Shown: positions 27,325 to 36,064 of the stretch, piece after piece | How the letters are laid out: every line of letters starts with the position of its first letter | How positions within the stretch are numbered: position 1 is the stretch's first letter | Origin: Planctomycetota bacterium | GTDB taxonomy: Bacteria > Planctomycetota > Planctomycetia > Gemmatales > Gemmataceae | NCBI GenBank assembly: GCA_021413735.1 | Contig: JAIOPV010000109.1 | Location: forward strand, 26,615 to 90,614 | Direction: 5' to 3' | Length of the DNA stretch: 64,000 nucleotides | Position numbers and translations under genes: made by a program | Notes under the pieces: model-generated | The model's database searches: none | Told to the model about the DNA's origin: nothing | Seen by the model: only the letters and a program-made list of their open reading frames with translations

Positions 27325-28551
27325 TTATGAACGCGGGACAGGCGAGAACTTCCCATCAACGATCTTGCTGATGGTGAGGTCTTGGAGAGTCGTGTCGCCG
27401 TCGTTGTTGAAGCTCCATTTACCGAGTACGCCCTTGTCGAAGTCCTTCGTTTCGAGGACAGTCTTGAGGAGGGCTGCACGATCCTTCGTGCCGACCTTCT
27501 TCACCGCTTCGAGGAACACCTTGGCGGCTTCGTAGCCGTAGAGTGCGTAGGCTTCAGGATCGTTCTTGTACTTCTCCTTGTACTTCTTCACGAAATCCCC
27601 ACCGGGGCCGCTCGTCAACTGGCTCGGGTCTTTGCTGCCGATAGTGGCATAGCAGGTAAGCGTCTTGAACGTGTCGGCGCCGGCCCCGTCGATGAACGCC
27701 TTCTCGTAGCAGCCGTCCGGAACGACCAGCGGACAGTTCAGGCCCAACCCCTTCATGTCGATCGCAATCTGCGGCGCACCGCTCTGACTCGTCGCTCCGA
27801 GGTAGAGCACATCGGGCTTCAGAGGCATGATTCCGCGAATCGTCGCCTGGTAGTTGCTCTGTTTCGGGACGATGTTCTCGTGACCCAGAACCTTGATTCC
27901 AAGTTCGTCGCACTTCTTGTGGAACAGGCCAGCGATGCCCGCACCGTAGAGCTCCTTGTCGTCGAGGATGTAAACGGTCTTCGCCTTCAGAACCTTCGCC
28001 ACGAACTCGGCGGTCAATGGGCCTTGTGTGTCGTCGGTCGGGCAAACGCGGCAGAACGTGATCTTCCCAGACTTGCGGTAGATGTCGGGTTCGCCGTTGT
28101 CGAGTCCCGGGACTTTCTTGGTGAGACCAGGCCAGGTTGCGGCTGGCGAGATTTGGAGCAATCCTGCTTCGTTCAGCAGCGGCATGGAGACCTTCGCGGC
28201 CCCCGAGTTATACGGCCCGATAAACACCATCACGTCTTTGTCGTTGGCCGCTTCGCGAGCGTTGTCGGCTTCTTTGCCCGCGTCCCATTGCCCCTGGGCG
28301 GCAGTCGCGTCGTCCATGTCCTGATGATGAATCTTCATCCCGGCGATTTCACCGTTGTAATCGTCAATCGCCATCTTGATGCCGTTGACGATAGTATCCG
28401 TCTGCCCTTGGGCACTGCCCGTACGAGGCAAACTGGAAGCGATCTTCAGGACGTTCTCTTTCTTGCCGCAACCGCTGGTGAGAAGGAGCCCACCAGCGGC
28501 AACCGCGCCGACTCCGCCACCCGCGACGGAAAGAAACTTGCGACGATCCAC
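27325..28551 (-). CDS. livK: ABC transporter substrate-binding protein LivK
   Basis: A periplasmic-type binding protein of the LivK/Peripla_BP_6 family, 408 residues. The N terminus has a Tat-like/lipoprotein signal: DRRKFLSVAGG, then GGLLLTSGCG with a probable lipidated Cys. The mature part starts VLKIASSLPRTGSAQGQ and contains VMVFIGPYNSGAAKVSMPLLNEAG, both typical. I chose GTG 28551 because a GGGAG ribosome site lies 6 bases upstream; ATG 28587 is an alternative. It delivers substrate to LivHMGF, the genes downstream. The ligand cannot be deduced. Confidence 0.92.
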   Translation of the reverse strand: MDRRKFLSVAGGGVGAVAAGGLLLTSGCGKKENVLKIASSLPRTGSAQGQTDTIVNGIKMAIDDYNGEIAGMKIHHQDMDDATAAQGQWDAGKEADNAREAANDKDVMVFIGPYNSGAAKVSMPLLNEAGLLQISPAATWPGLTKKVPGLDNGEPDIYRKSGKITFCRVCPTDDTQGPLTAEFVAKVLKAKTVYILDDKELYGAGIAGLFHKKCDELGIKVLGHENIVPKQSNYQATIRGIMPLKPDVLYLGATSQSGAPQIAIDMKGLGLNCPLVVPDGCYEKAFIDGAGADTFKTLTCYATIGSKDPSQLTSGPGGDFVKKYKEKYKNDPEAYALYGYEAAKVFLEAVKKVGTKDRAALLKTVLETKDFDKGVLGKWSFNNDGDTTLQDLTISKIVDGKFSPVPRS

Positions 28552-28663
28552 GATGAACTCCCGGTTGTATTGTGCGAAGGGAATCATTCCGAATTTAGGG
28601 GCAAACGCTGCCCACGTCAACGATGCGATCCCCAAGCTGCCTCGCTTATTCCCCGGGAGCAGT

Positions 28664-29809
28664 TTACGCGACCCGCCGCACAACCTTCTGTCCGGTCACC
28701 GCGTCGAGATACTCGAACAGTTCCGCCTCGAAACGATCCTTCCGGAATCGCACCGCCTGCCGACGCGCTGCCTTGGGGTCGAACCGATCCGCGTTTCGCT
28801 CGAATTCCTCGATGGCTTCGACCACCGCATCCGGGGTTTGCTCCGAAAAGAACACGCCCGTCGCGTTCGCACCGTCGCCCAGCGGCCGAACCGTTTCCGT
28901 CAAGCCGCCGCGACCATAGCCGATCACCGGGCACCCACACGCATGGGCTTCCAGGGGAACAATGCCGAAGTCTTCTTCGCCTGGGAAAAGCAACGCCTTT
29001 GCACGCCGCAGATGGTCGCGAATCACCTCGTCCGATTGCCAGCCGAGGAAGGTCGTGTTCGCGTTCGCGTGAGCCTTCAGTTTCGCCGCGTTCTGGCCGC
29101 TGCCGATCACGATGAGCTTCCGACCAAGTTTGCGGCACGCGTCCACGGCCAGATCGAACCGTTTGTACGGTGCCAGCGCCGAAACCACGAGATAAAAGTC
29201 TTCGCGTGGCTCGTTCGAGGGTTTGTAGAAGTCGGTGTCCACGGGCGGATAAATGACGTCGGCGTCGCGGTTGTAGCAGTCGCGGATGCGGTCGCGGACG
29301 GTGTTACTGATGGCGACGAAATGCGTGACGCGGTCGGCGGTGCGGCGATCCCAGTCACGGATTCGCGAGAGCAGCAGGTCGATGGCCTTCGCTTTCAGGC
29401 CGCCGATCAGCCCATTTTTCGCGAAGTACGAATCCTTCATGTGCCAGGCGTACCGCATCGGCGTGAAGCAGTAACAGACGTGCGGAACACCCTTCGGCGG
29501 GCGAACCGACTTCGCGACGGCATGACTCAGGCTCACGACGAGATCGACGTCGGTGACTCGCCAGCCAGCCGCGAACGGCATCAGCGGCAGGAGATAACGG
29601 TAATAGCGTTCGACCTTCGGCAAGCGATTTAGCACGCTCGGCTGAAGCCGCGTCTGCTCAATAATGGGAGAAACGCTTCCGGGCTTGTGCAGAAGTGTGA
29701 GCAACCGGCTCGCGGGCCATCGCTGACAGAGCGGTTCGAGACATTTCTCGCCGCCTCGCATACCCGTCAGCCAGTCGTGAACCAACACCACGCGTTCGCC
29801 GGCATCCAT
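28664..29809 (-). CDS. Family 4 glycosyltransferase
   Basis: A 381-residue GT-B glycosyltransferase. The N-terminal domain begins VVLVHDWLTGMRGGEK and has PHVCYCFTPMRYAWH. The C-terminal domain has YLVVSALAPYKRFDLAVDAC and the nucleotide-sugar motif FPGEEDFGIVPLEAHACGCPVI, with the EX7E glutamates. Such enzymes transfer sugars from nucleotide donors to polysaccharide or lipid acceptors at the membrane. No polysaccharide gene lies nearby except rfbD, 11 kb away. ATG 29809 gives the family N terminus; upstream codons belong to the 255-base gap before the PP2C gene, in which I see no clear signal. Confidence 0.88.
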   Translation of the reverse strand: MDAGERVVLVHDWLTGMRGGEKCLEPLCQRWPASRLLTLLHKPGSVSPIIEQTRLQPSVLNRLPKVERYYRYLLPLMPFAAGWRVTDVDLVVSLSHAVAKSVRPPKGVPHVCYCFTPMRYAWHMKDSYFAKNGLIGGLKAKAIDLLLSRIRDWDRRTADRVTHFVAISNTVRDRIRDCYNRDADVIYPPVDTDFYKPSNEPREDFYLVVSALAPYKRFDLAVDACRKLGRKLIVIGSGQNAAKLKAHANANTTFLGWQSDEVIRDHLRRAKALLFPGEEDFGIVPLEAHACGCPVIGYGRGGLTETVRPLGDGANATGVFFSEQTPDAVVEAIEEFERNADRFDPKAARRQAVRFRKDRFEAELFEYLDAVTGQKVVRRVA

Positions 29810-30064
29810 GCCATGCTCCTTCGCGGAACCCCGTGAAAGGGTCCAGGGGTGCGGAGTGTAACGACTTTGGGGGATACGTGAAAGGGATACCTGTCGAGAA
29901 ATCCGTGAATCCTGGGGCTTGGATTGCCCCACACAGTTGCCAAGTGTAAGCTAAACCTAATTAGACGCAGCTCGCGCCCCGCGATAACCATTATCCTGTG
30001 GCATCCGGACGCACTCAGTTGAGTCGACGGTTCCGCTCACGTCGCGAGTTCGGGGATCGATCTT

Positions 30065-30820
30065 ATGGCATTCACGCTGAACATCGGCAAGTGCAGCTTG
30101 CTTGGCAACTATCGCGAAAACAACGAAGACTCAATCGACGTGAAGGCTTTCCCGGACCTCACGGTGACGATTGTCGCCGACGGTATGGGTGGGCAGGCAG
30201 CCGGTGAAATCGCCAGTAAACGGGCGGTTGAAATTATCCCGGCGGTCTTGCGGAAAACGTTGGCACCGAGTCTGAACGGAGAAGCGGTCAAAACCGCGAC
30301 TCGGCGGGCGATTGTGCAGGCGAACGAAGAAATCATGGCGATGGGTGCCCTCGACAAAGACATGAAGAACATGGGCACGACCGTCGTGCTCGCGCTCTTC
30401 CGGAAGGGTGGCGAGGTGTACGTCGCGGGTGTAGGCGATAGCCGTGGTTATCTGGTGCGGAACAAGAAGATTCAGCAACTCACCGTCGATCACTCACTCG
30501 CACAGGCGTTGGTCGAAGCGAAAACCATCACGCCGGCCGAGGCGAAGGATCACCGCTTCAAGAACGTGCTGTGGAAGTACCTCGGCAGCAAGGAAGTCGG
30601 CGAAGGGCCGGAAGTGTCAGTCGTTTCCGTGCAGTCCGGCGACCGTTTCCTGCTCTGCACCGACGGTTTGACGGGTGTGGTTCCTGACGAACAACTCGCA
30701 TCCGAGATCGCGGCAGCCGAGGACATGCAGGCGTTGGCGGAAGGTCTTGGGCAGCTCGCGCTCACCCAAGGCTCCCGCGACAACGTCTCGTGCATCGTGT
30801 TTGAAGTGATCGAGGGCTGA
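30065..30820 (+). CDS. PP2C-type serine/threonine phosphatase
   Basis: A 251-residue soluble protein phosphatase of the PPM/Stp family. The metal-binding residues are in NNEDSIDV (20-27), VADGMGGQAAGE (38-49), GVGDSRGYL (121-129), CTDGLT (199-204) and SRDNVSCIV (about 236-244). It would remove phosphate from Ser/Thr residues placed by Hanks-type kinases, of which one is encoded 2.6 kb downstream (33432-35228). Length and motif spacing are normal for the bacterial family. It converges with the SDR gene, 3 bases apart. Confidence 0.93.
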   Translation: MAFTLNIGKCSLLGNYRENNEDSIDVKAFPDLTVTIVADGMGGQAAGEIASKRAVEIIPAVLRKTLAPSLNGEAVKTATRRAIVQANEEIMAMGALDKDMKNMGTTVVLALFRKGGEVYVAGVGDSRGYLVRNKKIQQLTVDHSLAQALVEAKTITPAEAKDHRFKNVLWKYLGSKEVGEGPEVSVVSVQSGDRFLLCTDGLTGVVPDEQLASEIAAAEDMQALAEGLGQLALTQGSRDNVSCIVFEVIEG

Positions 30821-30823
30821 TGG

Positions 30824-31558
30824 TTACCAGTACAGTTGTGCCGTCGGCTTGATGACCAGCTCCGGCACCGACACCCGTGGCGGCAACGTCGCCACGAAGA
30901 ACACTGCTTCCGCCACATCTTCCGCCTTCAGAATCACCGCTCGTTGTTCCTCCGAAACCGGTCGCGGTCGCGCTGCCAGAATCGGCGTGTCGATCTCGCC
31001 CGGATAAACATTGCTCACCCGGACACCGCTGTCTTTCTCTTCGCCAGCCAGCACCAATCCGAGCGCTCCCATGCCGAACTTCGCCGCGACATAAGCCGCG
31101 CCGCCGAGTGGATTCGCACGCTTCCCGGCCACCGAAACCACGTTCACGATGACGCCGTCCTTGCGGTCGAACATCTGCTGGAGTACGGCCTTCGTGCAGT
31201 AGAACGCACCGTCGAGATTCGTGCGGATCATCATGTCCCACGATTCAGGGGTGAGTTCTCGCAGCGTGCGGTCCTTGATGTTGGTGCCCGCGTTGTTCAC
31301 GAGGATATCAACCCGTCCGAAGGCTTTCGTGGCAGCGGCGATTAACGCCGAACACTGTTCGGCCTTGGTGACATCCGTGGGAACTGCAATCAGTTTGTCG
31401 CCAGCCTTGAGTTCAGCCACGACGGCGGCGAGTTTGGCTGCGTCACGCCCGGCGATGACGACCTTCGCGCCTTCCTTCAGGAACAGCGCTGCGGTCGCTT
31501 TGCCGACGCCGGACCCGCCTCCGGTGATGACCGCTACCTTGTCTGCAAGTTTCGACAT
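30824..31558 (-). CDS. Short-chain dehydrogenase/reductase
   Basis: A 244-residue classical SDR. The cofactor-binding site is TGGGSGVGKATA (12-23), followed by VIAGRD, which suggests NADP(H). NNAG is at about 87-90, and the catalytic residues are Ser (NVVSVAGKRAN) and the Tyr-x3-Lys of AAYVAAKFG. Substrate specificity cannot be read from the sequence. It lies between PP2C and prfB, on the opposite strand, and has no obvious pathway partner. Confidence 0.92.
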   Translation of the reverse strand: MSKLADKVAVITGGGSGVGKATAALFLKEGAKVVIAGRDAAKLAAVVAELKAGDKLIAVPTDVTKAEQCSALIAAATKAFGRVDILVNNAGTNIKDRTLRELTPESWDMMIRTNLDGAFYCTKAVLQQMFDRKDGVIVNVVSVAGKRANPLGGAAYVAAKFGMGALGLVLAGEEKDSGVRVSNVYPGEIDTPILAARPRPVSEEQRAVILKAEDVAEAVFFVATLPPRVSVPELVIKPTAQLYW

Positions 31559-31690
31559 AATTGGTGCCTCACGCGGTCCCGTTGGGACCGCCGCTATTGC
31601 TTGGCCTTTGGTGTGTGAACCCTGTTCGCTATGCTACTGTCTAACTGATTGGGTGGCAGACGCCCGGCGACTTCACAAAGGACGATTCCC

Positions 31691-32816
31691 ATGAACGCAG
31701 ACCTCCGACGGCGAACCGACGAGCTGTGCGCCCGACTCACCCAGCTACGGGACTCTCTTTGACTTGCCTGGCAAAACCGCATACCGCAACTCACTCGAAG
31801 CCAAGCAAAGCGAACCCGACTTCTGGACGAATCAGGAGAAGGCCAAGGGCATCATCGCGCAGATCAAGGTCGCGAACTCACTGGTGAAGCCGTTCGAGGA
31901 ACTCACTGCCGCAACCACCGAAATCAAGGCGATGGCGGAGTTAGCTGAGGAAGATGCTTCCTTTGAAGCCGAGATCGAACCGGTCTTGTCGAAGGCCGAG
32001 ACGCAGTACGAAGCGTTCGAGCTTCAGACGATGATGAGCGGCAAGCACGACTCGGCGACGGCAATCGTGTCGATCAAACCTGGCGCTGGCGGCACCGACG
32101 CTTGCGACTGGGCGAACATCCTGTTCCGGGCGTACTCGCGCTGGGCACAGCGGCACGGTTTCGACATTCCGAAAGATGAGATCGACCTCGAACCGAACCT
32201 CGAAGCGGGTATCGCGTCGGTGTCGTTCAAGATCGTCGGGCCATACGCCTACGGTTACATGCAAAGCGAAATCGGCGTCCACCGACTCGTTCGCATGAGT
32301 CCGTTCGGCTCCGGCGACACTCGCCAGACGTCATTCGCCGCGGTGGATGTGTTGCCGGAACTGCCCGACGACATCGAGATCATCATCAAGGACACCGACC
32401 TCGAATGGCAGCACTTCAGCACGGGCGGCCCTGGTGGGCAGCACCAGAACAAGACGCAATCGGGGGCGCGCTGTATCCACAAGCCGACGGGCATTCGCGC
32501 CGAGAGCCGCGTCGATAAGAGCCAGCACAAGAACAAGGACAACGCCTTGAAATTGCTGAAGGCTCGACTCTACGCGATCGAGGAACAGAAGCGGATTGGC
32601 GACACGGTGAAGGCTTACGACGCGAAGGGCGAAATCGCGTTTGGCTCGCAGATTCGCAGCTACATCATGCAGCCGTACACGTTGGTGCGGGAGGAACGCG
32701 AAGGGATCGACGTGAAGACGCCGGCCATCAACGACGTGCTCGACGGTGACTTCGACCAGTTCATGCACGCCTTCTTGCGGAACAAGTCGGCCAAGCAGAA
32801 CAAGACGAAGAAGTAA
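31691..32816 (+). CDS. prfB: Peptide chain release factor 2, with programmed +1 frameshift
   Basis: RF2 releases the peptide at UGA and UAA. The first 23 codons (31691-31759, MNADLRRRTDELCARLTQLR and three more) run into an in-frame TGA at 31760. Reading continues in the +1 frame from GAC at 31761, giving DLPGKTAYRNS and a 374-residue protein. The GGQ motif is in TGGPGGQHQNKTQSG and the UGA-recognising tripeptide SPF in RMSPFGSGDTR, both in place. The shift site CTT TGA C is the classical autoregulatory one: low RF2 stalls at UGA and favours shifting. Followed by a palindrome and tsaE. Confidence 0.96.
31748..31763 (+). promoter_or_regulatory. prfB +1 frameshift site
   Basis: CGGGAC TCT CTT TGA C matches the RF2 recoding signal: slippery CTT, in-frame TGA stop (31760-31762) followed by C, and a purine-rich CGGGA stretch just upstream that can act as the internal Shine-Dalgarno-like stimulator. 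It is weaker than the AGGGGG of Escherichia coli. Confidence 0.92.
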
Positions 32817-32821
32817 TTCTT

Positions 32822-32873
32822 TCCGCCGCTTGCGGCGTAGCACCAAATTGAGCGCTACGCCGCAAGCGGCGAA
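32822..32873. repeat. Palindrome of the GCCGCTTGCGGC family between prfB and tsaE (copy 3)
   Basis: Arms ccgccgcttgcggcgtagc and gctacgccgcaagcggcgaa surround a short AT-rich loop. It begins 6 bases after the prfB stop and ends 4 bases before the tsaE ATG, so it fills the whole spacer and would leave no usual ribosome-binding sequence for tsaE apart from its own right arm. Confidence 0.9.
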
Positions 32874-32877
32874 CCCC

Positions 32878-33342
32878 ATGATCCTCGAAATCCCTGATCT
32901 CGCGGCCACGGAAGCCTTCGGACGGCAACTCGGCGAATTGCTGTTCCCAGGGGCAGTGATTGCCCTCATCGGTCAACTCGGAGCTGGCAAGACACATCTC
33001 ACGCGAGCCGTCGCCGAGGGGCTTGGCGTCAAGAATCCCGCCGCGGTGAACAGCCCCACGTTCGTGCTCATTCAGGAATACCCCGCCCGTTTACCCATCG
33101 CGCACTTCGACGCTTACCGACTCAGCGGAGCGAAGGAGTTCGCGGAACTCGGCGTCGATGAATACTTCAACGGCGACGGCGTCTGCCTCGTGGAATGGGC
33201 CGACAAGGTGGAAACGACTCTGCCCGTTGAGCATCTTCGCATCGAAATCAGCATCGTGGACGAGAACCGCCGACGGTTCAAATTGATTGCGACGGGCGAA
33301 CAATACGAGCGATTGTTGGAGAAGATTTCGTCGCCCGGATGA
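32878..33342 (+). CDS. tsaE: tRNA threonylcarbamoyladenosine biosynthesis ATPase TsaE
   Basis: A 154-residue P-loop ATPase of the TsaE (YjeE) family, a component of the TsaBDE complex that makes t6A37 in ANN-decoding tRNAs. The Walker A GQLGAGKTHLTRAVAEGLG is at about 32-50. NSPTFVLIQEYP and HFDAYRL (about 75-81) and VEWADKVE are conserved family motifs. ATG 32878 (MILEIPDL) is chosen by homology; the frame upstream overlaps prfB. It ends at the beginning of the kinase frame, so the two may be expressed together. Confidence 0.95.
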   Translation: MILEIPDLAATEAFGRQLGELLFPGAVIALIGQLGAGKTHLTRAVAEGLGVKNPAAVNSPTFVLIQEYPARLPIAHFDAYRLSGAKEFAELGVDEYFNGDGVCLVEWADKVETTLPVEHLRIEISIVDENRRRFKLIATGEQYERLLEKISSPG

Positions 33343-33431
33343 ACACCATTTCACCACGCTCTCGCACAAACGTCACGGTTCGTTTAGACTTGTTGAAGAT
33401 TCTGCGTTGTTCCGGAGCGAGGGCATCGAGG

Positions 33432-35228
33432 ATGTCGAAGACGGCACCGACTCCAAACGGGGCTGACGCCAAGCCCGTCTCTCCTCCGGCGAAAGCCAGC
33501 GACGGCGCCGTTCCAGCTGGACCGTACTCGTTCCTCCTGCCACCCGTTGAGCCAGACGAAATCGGTCGAGTCGGGCACTACCGCGTCCTGCATCTGCTCG
33601 GTTCCGGCGGAATGGGAATGGTCTTCGCCGCTGAAGACATCGCGCTCCAGCGACACGTCGCGATCAAGGTGATGCATCCGGAGTTGGCCTCCGACCCCAG
33701 CGGTGGCTGGCAGCGTTTCCTCCGTGAAGCCCGCGCTTTGGGCGGCGTCAAGCATCAACATCTCGTCACCGTGTACCAGGCGTTTCAGGATCGCGGCACC
33801 GTCTTCCTCGTCATGGAGTTGCTCGAAGGCGAATCGCTCGAAGCACGGATTCGCCGTCCGGAACCGCTCACTCTGCCGGAGATACTTCAGATTGGCCGCG
33901 AGATCGCGGTCGGTTTGGCTGCTCTGCACGGCCAGGGCTTAATTCACCGCGACATCAAACCCGCGAACATCTGGCTGGAGAGGAAGCCGCAGGGGGCAAG
34001 GCAGAAGGCAGAATCCGAGCCAACAGTGCAGGTAAAGATTCTCGATCTCGGGCTTGTGCGGTCTGTCGAGGATGAATCGGGGCTTACCGCGTCGGGGATG
34101 GTGATGGGCACTCCGGCGTATATGTCGTTGGAGCAGGTTCGCGGGCTTGCTCTGGATCACCGCACCGACTTGTTCAGTCTGGGCTGTGTGCTTTACGCCA
34201 TGTGTACGGGGAAGGCACCATTCCAGGCCGACAACCCCGTCGCACAGGCCACAGCGCTCATCAGAGGCAGGGTGCAACCCGCCAGCGATTTAAACCCGAC
34301 GATTCCGAAATCGCTGTCCGACTTCATCATGAAACTGCTCGCCAAAGAACCCGAGGACCGACCCGCGTCGGCGCTAGAAGTGGTCGAAATGCTGCGAGAC
34401 ATTCGGCGACCCTCGCCGACCGCAACTGAGATACGCAACCCGGAGCAGAAAACCGAACCAATTCGGAAGGCTCTCTCGGGACCGAAGACCGAGCGAATCG
34501 CGAAAGCCGGACCAACGACCGAACCGATCCGGAAGCTGACACACAAGACACAGGTTGCACTCGTTTCGGACCTGGAACCCAATCAAGACACCGAGAGACC
34601 GAGTCGCCGCACGAAGGCGAAACGCAAGAAGAAGAAGTCGTTCATCAAGCAGCACGGGCTGACGCTACTTGCGTTGTTGTGGCTCATCGTTGCAACGCTG
34701 CTCGTGATCTCCGTGGTTGGTCGGGGTGACAAATCAGCACCCAACAACACACCCGACCCCACGCCACAGCCTTTGGCGAAAGGCTCCGAGAAGGGGCCGA
34801 ATGTCGTGTACCTTTCCGAGTTCCCGACCTCGAAGACGGTCAGCGGAGCGTTGCCTCCACCGCCGCCAGGATACGACGGCACGATTCGTGTGGGTGGTCG
34901 CCTCGTGGATCACGGCCTCTTCATGCACGCGGCTCCGCCCGATCGTCCGCCTGCTCGAATCACCTACAAACTCGGCAAAGAGTTCTCCAAGTTCAATGCG
35001 GAAGTTGGCTTCAACGATACCGCTCCGCCGAATGCTTCCGCTGTGCGGTTCATCGTGTATTTCGACGGCGTGAAGAAGTGGACATCCAGCCCAATCCAAC
35101 GCGACACGCCACTCATTGCTTGCGATCTGGACGTGAAGAGCGTGAATGAGTTGACGCTGGAAGTTACCTGCGACGGAACCGAACGCGGGGCGCACGCTGT
35201 GTGGCTCGATCCGCGAGTCAAGAAGTGA
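33432..35228 (+). CDS. Transmembrane Ser/Thr protein kinase with C-terminal NPCBM-like domain
   Basis: A 598-residue Hanks-type kinase. The kinase domain is about 50-325: LGSGGMGMVF (56-65), Lys79 in VAIKV, HRDIKPANI (172-180), ILDLGL (203-208, DLG in place of DFG) and GTPAYMSLEQ. A basic linker with repeated TEPIRK-like motifs precedes one membrane helix (about 408-429). The external part ends with an NPCBM-like carbohydrate-binding fold (about 455-595: YDGTIRVGGRLVDHGLFMHA). It may sense glycans outside and phosphorylate proteins inside. Residues 183-198 are a polar loop from AGGCAGAAGGCAGAA-type DNA. Start ATG 33432 is likely; ATG 33339, overlapping the tsaE stop, is the alternative. Confidence 0.92.
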   Translation: MSKTAPTPNGADAKPVSPPAKASDGAVPAGPYSFLLPPVEPDEIGRVGHYRVLHLLGSGGMGMVFAAEDIALQRHVAIKVMHPELASDPSGGWQRFLREARALGGVKHQHLVTVYQAFQDRGTVFLVMELLEGESLEARIRRPEPLTLPEILQIGREIAVGLAALHGQGLIHRDIKPANIWLERKPQGARQKAESEPTVQVKILDLGLVRSVEDESGLTASGMVMGTPAYMSLEQVRGLALDHRTDLFSLGCVLYAMCTGKAPFQADNPVAQATALIRGRVQPASDLNPTIPKSLSDFIMKLLAKEPEDRPASALEVVEMLRDIRRPSPTATEIRNPEQKTEPIRKALSGPKTERIAKAGPTTEPIRKLTHKTQVALVSDLEPNQDTERPSRRTKAKRKKKKSFIKQHGLTLLALLWLIVATLLVISVVGRGDKSAPNNTPDPTPQPLAKGSEKGPNVVYLSEFPTSKTVSGALPPPPPGYDGTIRVGGRLVDHGLFMHAAPPDRPPARITYKLGKEFSKFNAEVGFNDTAPPNASAVRFIVYFDGVKKWTSSPIQRDTPLIACDLDVKSVNELTLEVTCDGTERGAHAVWLDPRVKK

Positions 35229-35965
35229 GTGTGTCCAGCACCGTGCGAGTCGGCATTGTTCGCGATGCCGTCATGCGGGTGACCAACTCGAAGACCATCC
35301 GATTGAGCGGGCTCGGTGTGCCGGTCTGTTCCGCCAACCGAATGAGATGGCCGTTATAGTTGTCGATTTCGGTGCGGCCCTTTTCAATCTCGCCAGCCAT
35401 CGAGCAGTAGGTTCCCCGCAGAGACGGCTCGAAGAACTTCGCCATCACGGCCGCGAGCAACTTCCGCCTGAGAATCCACGCCACGGTCGCCGGATGAAAC
35501 GGCCCAACCTTCCCGAGTTCGATGCCAGCGGCGCTCAGAATCCGATGATTCTCCTGAAGCAACGCGAAGAACAATCGGCGGGCGACCGGCACGGAGAGAA
35601 GCTGTCCGTTGTCGATTCCGGCAGCAGCCTTCGGTCGTGTGCCCGAATGCATCCAACTGCGGATCGAACCCGTTCTGGATGGGGATCAGTTCCACGCCGT
35701 GCGGCAGTTTCGCCAGCACGGCGTGGTTGTCGTAGCACTTGGTACACAGCAGAACGGGTACATCGGGGAGCGGTTTCCAGTCGTCTGAGGGGGTGAACTC
35801 GGCCGTGAGGGGAGAACGTTCATCGACTCGCACACCGTCACGCAGCCCGGCTGCAATTTTCGCTGGGTTTCGCTCCACGAAAATGACTCGCACGCCCGCA
35901 GCACGCAGAGCGTAACCGACCGCACAGCCGATGCCCCCTGCCCCAACAATTTGGACGACATCCAT
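35218..35965 (-). pseudogene. panE: 2-dehydropantoate reductase family gene, internally deleted and frameshifted
   Basis: The N-terminal part (from ATG 35965) encodes the Rossmann site QIVGAGGIGCAVGYALRAAG and continues to IPIQNGFDPQLDAFGHTTEG. The frame then fails near 35625-35640, and the remainder continues in another frame as GIDNGQLLSVPVARRLFFALL through GRTEIDNYNGHL to the end at 35218. Together they give about 250 residues, against about 300 in intact PanE/ApbA proteins. The missing stretch of about 60 residues should contain the catalytic Lys. So the gene is probably dead. It overlaps the kinase 3' end by 11 bases on the opposite strand. Confidence 0.75.
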
Positions 35966-36064
35966 GCCAACCACGCCCCCAACTTGAATCCGTTGCAGTA
36001 TGCTGGTAGGTTACGATCTTGAGACCGTGGATTCTCGTTTAGTTCGCCCCCAAGACGACCGGCC

